Below are positions 1 through 10,472 of a stretch of DNA of 64,000 nucleotides, one piece after another. Source of the stretch: Microstegium vimineum (taxonomy: Eukaryota; Streptophyta; Magnoliopsida; Poales; Poaceae); contig CM039120.1 in the NCBI GenBank assembly GCA_022036555.1, forward strand, positions 14,151,291-14,215,290, written 5' to 3'. Made by a program: the position numbers and the translations under genes. Positions within the stretch are counted from its first letter, which is position 1, and the number at the start of each line of letters is the position of its first letter. The notes beneath the pieces were generated by a model that made no database searches, was not told the origin of the DNA, and saw nothing but the letters and a program-made list of their open reading frames with translations.

Positions 1-1186
1 TTTTATTTTTAAAACCAGGTATTACACTAAATGTACGCTAGACGTGGATCCATGTGTCAATTAATCAATCATTGACAATGTTCTTTTTTATATCTTGCAA
101 ATTACAATCCTAAAGATAAATTAAAATATTTAATTAGCATAAAACAGACCGATTGTATTAAAAATTTGCAAAGGACTAAAGCTACTTCTGCTGCTAGTAT
201 GTGTACTTTAATAAGCCTGTGAATAATTGAAATATAACTTGCATACATGAATTACAAATATGCATACCTTTTTTTAGATTGATCGAGAGGCATGAAGAGC
301 TGAGTGCTCAATCTTATTTAGCGTTTGTCCTTTTTCGTGTCAACGTCTCATACTTGAATGCAGGCTGACGGCTGCCTGGCTCTTGCTGCCACTGCTCCGC
401 GCCACAAGACCCAAGCGTGCCATGTTCGCGTGCTGACATGCGCGGGCAGAAATTAAAACACCGCTCCTCCTCCCTTGGGCAGTCGGGCACTCGGTTATTG
501 TGGCGATAGCACCGAGAGCACGTGGTGGGATTATGTGCTCCCTGCACTCGAGCACACAGGGGTTGGGCAGCGGGACGAAGCCGAGCGAGGGGTGGTCGGC
601 GATGGGGTCCGTGACTCCGTGGTCCCTAGGAGTCGGCACACCAGAGCCTGCCATGGTGGGTGAGCGCGGAGAGAGAATTGGAACGGCGGCACAAGGTCAC
701 GGCGACAGGTGCACAAGGTTTGGTGGATAGATACATGGCAATTAATCTCGTGCGACGGAGGGGGTGTATGCGGGTAAACAAAGTGTCGGTGTGAAAAACA
801 ATCATGCGCCCGAGACACATGTAGGAGGAAACACCATGTAAGTATGTGTCATTTATGTTAGGCTCATATGTCAAATTGATATCAAACGTTAGATCTCAAT
901 TCAAAAGACATCCAATGGATCAGACCTTAAGTAGGTATAAAATATTTAGGTGACAGTTACTTTACAATTCTTTCGCTCTTTTATAGTATAGATACATACC
1001 TCATCAAGTCTTCTTTACTATAACTTAACCTAGCGGGTTTCTGGCCCGCACCTCCGCTAAGTGCGGAGGTGAAGTAGGAGCCCACAGGCTACCTTTTAAA
1101 GCTCATCATCCGGTGCTACCCGCACGATGTGCGACAAAACTTTCGGCCCAGTGCATGTAGGCTAAGGGCCCGTGTGGTAGAGCTCC
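1..1186. other. Non-genic flank, no gene recognised
   Basis: AT-rich to about position 300, then a GC-richer stretch (about 330-740) with short overlapping open frames on both strands. None has a recognisable domain or consistent coding signal. Positions about 1030-1186 and the sequence just after 2200 join across the solo LTR into one uninterrupted segment containing a GGCCCGTGTGGTAGAGCTCC motif, which looks like the end of a small hAT-type element. No gene is supported. Confidence 0.5.
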
Positions 1187-2195
1187 TGATGAGTGCATGG
1201 GTGTCCCGATTTTTCGGTGGAGATAGATAACTACGATTTGACTGGAGAGACGTTCACGATCCGACTACAACCATCCAAGGACGTTGCGCCTTAGCGATCG
1301 ATACACCAAATCCAGCGGTTGCTCACGATCTTACGGATCACAACCAACCAAACCACTAGGGTTATTTCTACAAGCAATCGAAGAAACAAGCAAGAACAAG
1401 TAGAACAAGCACTCAAATGCAAATAAGAGATGAAGGTTCAGATCTGATACATCTGAAGGTGGGGTTCCGAATCAAGTAGAACGGATGGTCTAGTCGACAC
1501 ACGCGTCTACAAAGAAGTAGCAGCAGCTAAACTTTCATCTAAACAAAACTCAATCTGTTTGTGGCGGCTCTAGGGGGATATAAGGAGGAGGGAGTACGAC
1601 CACAAGGGTCCTGGTGTCGTCCTACAACCCTAGGATGAGTCCCTAATGGACTCAACTTGATACACAGGTCATCGGCCTAAAATAGGGTGACGCAGCACCG
1701 TTGATAGAAAAGATCTCGGTATTAAATTGTCTACTGCGCACGCATCTGATAGGATATAGGTATGAGTCCGGACCCATTGGAAACTAGACTTGATAAGCTT
1801 TCCAAAAAGTGCTAGAACGTCCCAATCGGAGTCCGTATGAAGTCGTGGCAACCGTCGCAAGTTTGGACTCTTCTGTAGTCCGAATTGAACTTCCAAAACG
1901 TGTTGGACTTGGACTCTTTGTTTTCTTGGATCCAAAGTGACGTGGTGGTCTGGTGGAGGACGCTAGGAACACTTGGATTTGGTCCCAATCAACTTCATTG
2001 ATCATCCATGCTTTCCATATGCAATCTAACCCTTCCTTGATCCATGTAAGTAATTCTAAAAATGAAAACATACACACTTCATAGTGCAGCACCCATTCAT
2101 CAAATGTAACAATGATAAACCTCATATATAATGGTTTCACCTTTGGTATAGAAATGGTTGGCATGGTCATATCTAAGCCGGTGATGTCCTCATCA
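1187..2195 (-). mobile_element. Solo LTR of a gypsy-type element (TGATGAG...CTCATCA family)
   Basis: It starts TGATGAGTGC and ends GATGTCCTCATCA, giving 7-bp inverted ends around the canonical TG...CA. It is flanked on both sides by the 5-bp direct repeat GCTCC (1182-1186 and 2196-2200), the expected integrase target-site duplication. Its middle (about 1560-1680: the GTGGCGGCTCTAGGGG region and the CCTAGGATGAGTCCCTAATGG region) closely matches the LTRs of the element at 24974-29949, so the two belong to one family or close subfamilies. No internal region remains, so LTR-LTR recombination is the likely origin. Minus orientation is inferred from the alignment with that element. Confidence 0.85.
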
Positions 2196-2200
2196 GCTCC

Positions 2201-3213
2201 GACTTCTTTAAAAACAGCTTTAACTCTTATGTTGGAGCAGATTCTCTGGTGGAGTTGAAGTTGTTTTAGAAATCGTTTGCCTGTTCAATTAATGGCTAAT
2301 ATAGGAACGATGTCGAGAATACCCTGGTATAAATCCTCGTATATGTTATATGTTGAATATTTATTTATTTTAGGTGTTTTGAAATTTAAAAAATACAATT
2401 TTTTGACAAGCAATAGTTAGTGGCTGGTTTATATTGATAAGAGAATAGTTAGTCTATAATATTCTTATTTTCTTTTTCCCTTTTTCTCTTTTCTTTTTCC
2501 CTTTTTCCTTTTTCTCTTTTCTTTCTATATTCTCTCTACCTTATCCCCGCACGGGCTCTCCACACGGAGTCGCAGATGTCGTTCGGCGTCTTCTCCACAC
2601 ACGACAAATTCCTCGACACCGCACAGGCCTCCACTCCCTTGCCCCGCCAACCTCCTCGCTCGGCCTGCGGTCTCGCGTCCCGGCGCAACGGCGATCCTGC
2701 CCCGGTAGCCGCACGTCCTAACGGCAACAGCACCCCGCGAATCTCGCTCTGATGGCCACGGCGCCCTGGCAATCACGCGCTCCATCAGTGCCCTTCCTCG
2801 CCATTACGGCTGCACCCATCGTGGCCGCACTCCAACCTCGTCGTTGCGACAGCGTCCAAGCTTCGCCTTGCCGTCCGGCCACCATCGCCGAGAAGCCACG
2901 TATCAGAACGAGGCCTCGCAAGGACACAGGTAGGAGCTGGTGAAGCTTGTTTTTTTCCGGTCCCTCTCCTCCAAACGGCTCTAGTCACGGCGTTTTAGGG
3001 ATCTGCGGCCGGAGCACTTTCGTCCAAACGGCCCCTAAACGTAAGCGCCACCACCAGCTCTCTTGTACTGGGAGGGACCCAATCGTGCTTTGGTGGGCCC
3101 GGCCTAGCTATTAAGACCCAATCCCACCAAACCCCTCCGGAATTTCTTATCCCTCCTCATCCTCATCTGCTGCACCTCCGACCTCGCGCGAGACGAGCAA
3201 GCCCAACACAGCT
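2201..3213. promoter_or_regulatory. Upstream region of GSA gene
   Basis: The intergenic stretch holds a polypyrimidine tract (about 2470-2540, repeats of CTTTTTCCCTTTTTC), a GC-rich segment with overlapping non-homologous open frames (2525-2990), and the presumed promoter and 5' UTR of the aminomutase gene just before 3214. I could not assign a convincing TATA box; TATTAAG near 3110 is only a weak candidate. The open frame 2752-2943 is low-complexity and is not supported as a gene. Confidence 0.35.
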
Positions 3214-5782
3214 ATGGCCGGAGCAGCAGCCGCCGCCGTGGCGTCCGGGATCTCGGTCCGGCAGGCTGCGCCGAGGAGGGCCTCGACGGGACGCCGCGCT
3301 CGGCCGTCGGTGGTGCGGGCCGCGATATCCCTCGAGAAGGGCGAGAAGGCGTACACGGTGCAGAAGTCCGAGGAGATCTTCAACGCCGCCAAGGTACCGT
3401 CCTCTCTGATTCCTTCGCTCTGCAGCTTCTCGTCATCCATGGTTCCCCCTTCGTTTCGGAGAGCCTTGTGGCTGTGGCTTCTGAGGCGTGAATTCGGAAG
3501 AAGAGACCTCGCTTGCGGTCAGCTGGGGAATGCCTTGTTTGTGGTTGTCGTGGAAATTGTGGCAAATTGGTTCGCTTTTCTCTTCCCGCAAATGGTTTTC
3601 TGGTAACGCAGAAGGAGGTGGATTGTCAAAGACGGCTTGGAACATGGAAACCTGGGGCTGCGAGAGGGTCTGGTCTGGGGCCGACATTAGAGCTTTTAGT
3701 AAAGTCAACTACGCTCTTGGACCCAATTGACATATGAGACGGACATGCAAATGAAAGGATTACCTAGGTGCAGGAAGCATTACTTTGAGTTTTGATGTGA
3801 CAAACCAGTCAAATGCCATACTTTTATGCAGTTAGTAGCCATTTCTTTGTGAGTCATGCTTTAGTCCTGTATCTGTGTAGCTGTAAACTGCATAAAATGT
3901 GACTTGTGAGTACAACCCTCATTGTATATATGAAAATATCATGAAATGGTGGGGACTATCATCACCATGAACAGTGCTAGGATCTTTCACCATTTGAGAT
4001 CTCAGTCAGTTTGTCATCATTTTTCCCCATGGTTCTGGATGTTTTTATTAACTGATGTTCCACTGTTTCTCAGGAGCTGATGCCTGGAGGTGTTAATTCG
4101 CCAGTCCGTGCTTTCAAATCTGTTGGCGGGCAGCCTGTAGTGTTCGACTCTGTAAAGGGTTCTCGTATGTGGGATGTTGATGGGAACGAGTACATTGATT
4201 ATGTTGGTTCCTGGGGTCCTGCAATCATCGGTCATGCAGATGATAAGGTACATAATTGATTATGTTAGTTCCTGGCCAATATGTATTATACTGTTATGTG
4301 AATTTAAAGTATTTCATCACAATTCTTTTGTTTGTTAATCTCTGGGCTTGCTTCTGTGTTTCCTATCCCATAGTGTTCTTGTATGATAGCATACCTTCTA
4401 TTTCCTGTTATACTTAATAGGATTACTTGGACTAATTTCCATCCCATTTGTGAATCTACTAAAAATTCTGAACCTCTGTATGTATCATAAATTTTTCTTG
4501 GTCTGATTTTGTAAATCTTACTGGCGAAATCCACTATAGCTTTACTTCACCTTCAAATATCTGTTAACTTATAGTGTGATTTTTGAACCACTATTTAATA
4601 TATTGGATATTGGAAAAAGGATACTATATTTGATCCGGCAACATTTGTCTTAAGCTGGCTTGAGCATTGACAAAGCTAAATTTAAATCATCATACTTATA
4701 TCTTGTTTGATTCAGGTGAATGCTGCATTGATTGAAACTCTGAAGAAAGGGACTAGCTTTGGTGCTCCATGTTTGCTGGAGAATGTATTGGCTGAGATGG
4801 TCATCTCTGCTGTACCAAGTATCGAAATGGTCCGCTTTGTCAATTCAGGCACAGAAGCCTGCATGGGAGCACTCCGCCTTGTGCGTGCATTCACTGGGCG
4901 GGAGAAGATTATCAAGTTCGAAGGCTGCTACCATGGCCATGCTGATTCCTTCCTTGTCAAAGCTGGCAGTGGTGTTGCCACCCTTGGCCTCCCAGACTCC
5001 CCTGGTGTCCCCAAGGGGGCCACCTATGAGACTCTAACGGCACCCTACAACGATGTTGAGGCAGTGAAGAAATTGTTCGAGGAGAACAAAGGGGAGATTG
5101 CTGCTGTCTTCCTCGAGCCAGTTGTTGGCAATGCTGGTTTTATTCCCCCACAACCTGGTTTCCACAATGCTCTCCGCGACTTGACCAAACAGGATGGTGC
5201 ACTCCTGGTCTTCGATGAAGTGATGACCGGTTTCCGTCTGGCCTATGGTGGAGCTCAAGAGTACTTCGGGATCACCCTGATGTGACAACCTTGGGTAAGA
5301 TTATTGGGGGTGGGCTCCCTGTTGGTGCCTACGGTGGGAGAAGGGATATCATGGAGATGGTTGCCCCAGCAGGACCAATGTACCAGGCAGGAACTCTCAG
5401 TGGAAACCCTCTAGCCATGACTGCTGGAATTCACACGCTCAAGCGTCTTATGGAGCCTGGCACCTACGAGTACTTGGACAAGGTCACTGGCGAACTCATT
5501 CGTGGGATATTAGATGTGGGTGCGAAAACAGGGCACGCGATGTGCGGAGGACACATCAGAGGAATGTTTGGCTTTTTCTTCACTGGTGGACCCGTCCACA
5601 ACTTTGGGGATGCCAAGAAGAGCGATACTGAGAAGTTTGGAAGGTTCTACCGTGGCATGCTGGAAGAGGGTGTGTACCTGGCTCCCTCGCAGTTCGAGGC
5701 CGGTTTCACCAGCTTGGCGCACACCTCCCAGGACATCGAGAAGACCATCGAGGCTGCTGAGAAGGTTCTGAAGCGGATATAG
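3214..5782 (+). CDS. GSA: Glutamate-1-semialdehyde 2,1-aminomutase, plastid (frameshifted)
   Basis: This PLP enzyme converts glutamate-1-semialdehyde to 5-aminolevulinate, the committed precursor of chlorophyll and heme, in the plastid stroma. Three exons with GT-AG junctions are visible: 3214-3393, 4074-4247 and 4716-5782. Together they would encode about 473 residues, normal for plant GSA. Exon 1 encodes an Ala/Arg-rich transit peptide beginning MAGAAAAAVASG and then the start of the mature protein (EKAYTVQKSEEIF). Exons 2 and 3 carry family blocks: LMPGGVNSPVRAF, NSGTEACMGALRLVRA, YHGHADSFLVKAG, FDEVMTGFR and TTLGKIIGGGLPVGAYGG, which holds the PLP-binding lysine at about residue 313. Oddity: one base is missing in the C run at 5275-5277, between the YFGIT and DVTTLGK codons, so the literal frame stops at 5285 before the catalytic lysine. 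Everything downstream is intact in the shifted frame, so this is either a sequencing/assembly error or a very recent null allele. A polyadenylation-like AATAAA lies near 5932. Confidence 0.95.
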
Positions 5783-6569
5783 TGGTTCTTCGAGTATGCA
5801 GAGAGCATTTCCTCCTATTACCTTCTTGTACTCTTAGTTCTATATTTCACTGAGGTTTTGTATTGTGCAGCAGCAGGAAAGCTTTTGTAGCTCCCTCTTT
5901 CTGAATTAGTGCGTCTTGTTTTTGCAGTGGCAATAAATCTCTGGTCCACGATTACAGTTGTTGTACTGTCGATTACAGTTGTTGTACTGTTGTTTAGATA
6001 CAGGATTGTTTTCATCCTTGTGCTCGGCTGTGTTTGTTGGGTGGGGTATATCAGTATGCAATAATGAAAGGAGCAAAGCAGAGCGAGCATCAAAAGTACA
6101 CAGCTGTGTTTAGATTTCTGCTGGACTTCGAATTTCCCAGTCTACCTGCCCTCCAAATACAAGCTGAAGAGCCCTGACACGACCTGATATCCGATGATGT
6201 CACTAACGGACGTTAAGATGCTTTCATTTTGAAGAAAAAAAATAGAATCTCCTTAATCGGCTATTTGGTTTCGAATCTAACATTCCATAACTATAATTTT
6301 CTATATTGTATGGCTATCGGGTGCGAGATGGGATTTGATTCTATAATCAGCATGCTTTGTTTGATGGTAGCCATTTCAGTAAACGATAGCCCAGGCAAGT
6401 GAAGCGAGTTCAATCAGATCCATTATGATTTTGATACAAACTACTGTCCACAAAGATCCCTTTTACATTCTTTTACAAGAGGGCAAGAGATGAGTAAATT
6501 CCTGTTTACAAACACAAATTTATTGACCCACCCACCACCAGTGACGAACAATTGGTGAGCCAACTGAAT
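5783..6569. other. GSA 3' UTR and intergenic DNA
   Basis: It holds the GSA 3' untranslated region (AATAAA near 5932; a short tandem duplication of a GATTACAGTTGTTGTACTGT-like unit at about 5953-5991), then AT-rich intergenic sequence. No further gene is supported before the TGA-factor remnant. Confidence 0.4.
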
Positions 6570-7698
6570 TCATTCAATCCAGAGAGAACTCAGAGCGCGT
6601 AGCCGGGAAAGATAGGCGTGTTTGCTAGCGGGCCAAAGACTGCTCCGAGCTCCCCGGGTGCAAGCTCGCGTGTTTGGTGCACATGTACTCGCCTTGAAGT
6701 CTGCGCTGCACGAAACTTAAAACATGTTGAACCAGGCCCTAGAAAAACGATGGGGGACTACGTTTTTTTTTACAACCAGGCTTGGACGGAGGCTTCATGC
6801 ACTCTCCTGAGCTCCTGGACGGCTGAGTCCTCACAACAAGGTGACGGTGACCTGGTTCAATTGGGACTGGCACAAAACAAGGATACCTGCACTAGTCTAG
6901 ATAGGCTCTAGCTGGCCTCACACAGGCCCACAGGCCGAGCCGGCTACAGCTTCGTTGCCAAACACGCACGTAGTCACTGATTGCAAGCAGTGCTCGTGCA
7001 GATTGGCGTGTGGTCAGTATGCGCTGCATCTGTTGAAGAGTCTGCCTTCGCAGATCGTCAGCCTGGAAATACAAGATTCTTTTAAAAAGCAGGGAAAAAA
7101 GTTGGTTCTGCAAATTTACCAATTATTACAACACATCGATCAAACAAACATATAACCAAGGGGCAAGTTCCATGGTCTGCAGAATATGTTGTGTACCTCC
7201 TGTAGGAAGCTTTCTAGAGTGCCAAGCTTTCCAACTGTTGCAGTGCTCTCACCCCCTGCGAAAGGTCCTCTTCAGCTTGTTGCGAGGACTGTTGCAGGCT
7301 GCATATACTTGCAAGCTGCTGTTCAGGGTTCCAGATGACTTGCAAGCAACTGCGAAAAAAGAAACCGGAAAAATCTTTCAGCTTTGACAGTGAAAGAAGT
7401 ACACTGATGCAATAGGAGCAAGTGAGGGAGATCATAAACCTTTAGAATCTCTGACCTAACCACATAAAACACCTCTCGGCAGGGGTCTTCCACATTCCTG
7501 ACAGCACGTGGAAAGCATCTGCCTTGGCTGCTACACACTTCAGCCTGAAAGCTTCGCGGTAATGTGCCATGATGGTATCGATTATACGCCGAAGATCATC
7601 GTCACTGGCACGTGCATTGAGTGCAGCCCTCAGTTCATTTATCTGCTTACTGTGATCCTCTTGCCACCGAGCATAGTCTGTGTCAAATGTCAAAGCAC
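6570..7698 (-). pseudogene. TGA-type bZIP transcription factor remnant (DOG1 domain only)
   Basis: TGA factors are nuclear bZIP proteins whose C-terminal DOG1/TGA domain links them to NPR1-type and redox signalling. Three minus-strand exons survive, about 7698-7440, 7349-7200 and 7062-6967, plus a C-terminal tail at 6616-6570. Recognisable blocks are DYARWQEDHSKQINELRAAL, HVLSGMWKTPAERCF, LQQSSQQAEEDLSQG, LRRQTLQQMQRILTTRQSAR and RLRALSSLW before a stop. A consensus acceptor (TTTCTAG) precedes the first exon, but no exon for the N-terminus or basic leucine zipper is found upstream to about 8450, so DNA binding is lost. There are small deletions with frameshifts after ERCFMW near 7456, after LEP near 7328 and after RALQQ near 7224. 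A MITE of about 350 bp interrupts the last exon after ISDY. Family assignment is secure; a non-functional fragment is the best reading. Confidence 0.85.
6617..6966. mobile_element. hAT-like MITE inside the TGA-factor last exon
   Basis: The terminal inverted repeats are CGTGTTTG at the left and CAAACACG at the right, about 350 bp apart. Removing the segment brings ISDY and SRLRALSSLW, adjacent in TGA proteins, back together in the minus-strand reading. No coding capacity is seen. The target-site duplication is degraded (ACTACGTG against CCTATCTT on the minus strand), so superfamily assignment is tentative. Confidence 0.6.
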
Positions 7699-7846
7699 CT
7701 AGAAATACGAAGTATAGCTTAATTCAAGATCTTCTACGGCGTGGCCTAAACATTTGACACAAAAAAAAAGTAAATTAGGCCTGCAGGCGGGGCCTGAGGC
7801 AGCTCCTCAATGCCGAGGTGCCGTTATTGTCATGGGACATCCGCGT

Positions 7847-7955
7847 TGTTCGCTTGGCTTATTAGTCGGCTTATTACCAATCATCGAAATCGTGTTTTTG
7901 TCTAAGGAAAACAGTCAAAAACGCATCAGCCAACTTATCAACCACCGAATAGGAT
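7847..7955. mobile_element. MITE, TTCGCTTGGCT...AGCCAACTTATC family, degenerate copy
   Basis: A short segment starting TTGTTCGCTTGGCTTATTAG and ending in a diverged inverted copy (ATCAGCCAACTTATCAACCA). It resembles the clearer copies at 13084-13180 and 38002-38117, including a central stretch with AAAAC and AGTC. It is a low-similarity copy, called mainly by comparison. Confidence 0.45.
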
Positions 7956-8454
7956 TACGAACAGAGTTGCTCCCGTAGGCTATTGCACGGCTTCTCCTGC
8001 TGCCCGTAGGTTGTGCTGTCGGTATCGCTGGAGGTCGCGCACAGCCACCTGTATGTAGCCCGCCCATCACCCAGGCGTGAGATAAGATGGGGCTTCGGGA
8101 CTGGGAGGTGGTGCCGCCAGCGCTAGAACAGGAATGCGATTGAGTGCCCATGGAGCAAGGTTGACTAGATGGTGGTGAGGATCAGAGGCAGGTCAAGACG
8201 TCAAGTATGGGAAAACTTGGTATGGTGCAGGCATCAGCTCAATCCATCAGCTACAGGATAGTGACGCTTGTGATGATAACAACATTATAACAAAGTGTAT
8301 TCCCGTTGTAACGCATGGACATATGTTTTTTCTTTAGTCATCCAAAGATTCGTTCATAAAAATCATTATTGATATTTGTTTTTTTATCAGAAGGGACTAT
8401 TTTTAACAAATGTTTAAAAAAAACTTTTAACTTCAACAGTGGAACTGTTCGTGG
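7956..8454. other. Intergenic, nothing recognised
   Basis: Mixed-composition DNA between the TGA-factor remnant and the retroelement remnants. Short open frames only; no homology I can name. Confidence 0.4.
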
Positions 8455-9562
8455 ATGTCACACCCAGTTTTAAAGACAAAACGGGATGCATAAACCTTAT
8501 GTGTGCCCAGAGATCAGTCACACACATAAGCCGACAAATTATCAAAAAATATACCATCACAGGTGTTTATTACATAGCGAATAAGTATCTATTAATGTTT
8601 ATTACATAACAGTGGAAATAAAAGATAACTCTCGCGAAACTCCATCGCACAGAGACGTCAACTGGTTGACCCCAAACCTAGTAGTCCTCTGGATACTCCT
8701 CATAACTCTGATAATCTGGTACCCATCCGGAATTTTTATCCAAATATTGAAAATAAAAAAAACAAGCGTAAGTACTTCTAGTACTCAACAAGTAAACAGG
8801 GGGTTCATGAGGCTCAAAAAGGGATGACACTGGTTAAACTGCATCAGCTTCTATGTTGTCAGAATTTTAGCATATGGATAGCATCAATAATATCAAAAGC
8901 TCAATAACCATATGATCAAGTAAACATGTATAATGAATAGCGAACTAGTAAATAGTAGATTAAAGTCATTCTGTTCCATAAGAATTCCAGACCGCTCGTA
9001 TTCGTGAGCACGACTAATATATTAGTTTTTAACACTCTGCAGAGGTTGTACACTTTACCCATGAGTCGTGTTACCATATGCTCGGGTTTATAACTCCCAA
9101 AACACTGCCGAGGTGAGCGGACAGGGTACACTATAAAGCCTTTCAGAGGGGCTCGCTGACATACAACAGACACTACGGATCCACGGGCAAGGGGTATACG
9201 GGGACCCCGAGATGGTACACACACGCAGCGGTAGCCACTCCGGCCGTACCCGCAACCGCTCGGCAATGGCAACTTTCATGAACCATCACATGCGAGAAAG
9301 TAACCCCCTTACTTAACTAAAGCCAGAGTCATGTAGCTCTCATGGTTGTACTGTAAATCCCAGGTGATCGTTTACAGAGGTTCTAGAGCATCTCAAAAAC
9401 TGTACTCTAGATCACCTTAATCCATGTTGCTAAAAAGCATATTTTACGTTGTTGCATAAGTCATTAGTCAAGGTTACGTGATCATAGTTATTTTCCAAGA
9501 GCACTAGCTTGATCTACCCCAAAGCATAAATCCCAAGGTAACAAGGTATAAGGTACAATATC
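8455..9562 (+). mobile_element. Probable LTR-retrotransposon remnant (TGTCACACCC start)
   Basis: The start TGTCACACCCAGTTTTAAAG is typical of the LTR start of a widespread grass gypsy group. The following AT-rich non-coding sequence agrees with LTR content, but the right end is lost at the 100-N gap, so neither length nor target-site duplication can be established. Confidence 0.4.
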
Positions 9563-9662
9563 NNNNNNNNNNNNNNNNNNNNNNNNNNNNNNNNNNNNNN
9601 NNNNNNNNNNNNNNNNNNNNNNNNNNNNNNNNNNNNNNNNNNNNNNNNNNNNNNNNNNNNNN
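9563..9662. other. Assembly gap (100 N)
   Basis: Exactly 100 N, the conventional size for a gap of unknown length. Retroelement remnants flank it on both sides, so a collapsed or unresolved repeat is the likely cause. Confidence 1.
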
Positions 9663-10000
9663 TCAATCCCAAAAAGGGGGAATTGAAAGTGCAATCAAGC
9701 CCTAAGTGGGTTTTGGTTTTGGGATGATACTTAATTCAAGGCTAATAAAAAACTATCGAGATGACATGCAGGTAATAGCAAAAAGAGGAAGAGTTAGAGA
9801 AGGGGGAGTCCCCCCAATTCTTGGGGGAGGCTTCTCTACTCATCAAAGGCTTAAATTCATTTATGGTTTGAATTTGAGTATAGGGATGCCATACTATTAA
9901 GGGGGATTCTAGTACTGTTATGGTCAGATGTGAATCACATGTTGAATCTTTACCAAAAAACATACTCTCAGGTAGCCTAGAGACATATCCGCTCAAAGAT
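9663..10000 (+). mobile_element. Copia SIRE-type LTR start preceded by polypurine tract (fragment)
   Basis: Immediately after the gap a polypurine tract (AAAAAGGGGGAAT) is followed by TGAAAGTGCAATCAAGCC and then AAGTGGGTTTTGG, the layout expected at the junction of the internal region and 3' LTR in SIRE/Maximus-type copia elements. The LTR becomes unrecognisable near 10000, close to a small direct duplication (AAAGATGATTCGAGCT at about 9997-10028). Confidence 0.45.
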
Positions 10001-10472
10001 GATTCGAGCTAAAAGATGATTCGAGCTTTTTGCCACCAGCCCCTACAAGCGTGTGAAGCCACTAGCCTAGTCGATCTACGAGCGGAAACCAGATGACCTA
10101 GCCACAAGTACCCACTGGCGCTGAATCGCCGACCGTTAGACGTCTAGTTTCTCCAGCCACCCAACTGGTTAGACAAGCCGGATCTACCCCACACCCAACC
10201 ACCTAGCCACCTACTGGCAATCTCGGCTGCCCCTGCCGTGATCATGGCCGACCAGGCCTATGCAACAACGGTTGTAGGTCTAGAGCCACACCCGGCCAAA
10301 CACGACGGCCAACCCGGGCCCGAGGTGGATACGCAAGAGGGGCGAAACCGGATGCTGTCGTAATAGATCCAGGCAAGGATGGCCATCCGACTGTCGACCG
10401 CCCAAAGACCCCGGAGATGAAGCGGGAAGAAAGGAGGGGGTAGAGGAGGGTCATGGGGAAGGAGGGAGAGGT
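10001..10472. other. Non-coding spacer before solo LTR
   Basis: About 470 bp with C/A-rich then G/A-rich composition. Open frames exist on the minus strand but show no recognisable domain. No gene supported. Confidence 0.35.

Noticed and set aside
2525..2990. Several overlapping frames upstream of GSA
   Set aside because: Low-complexity, GC-driven, open on both strands, no family similarity.
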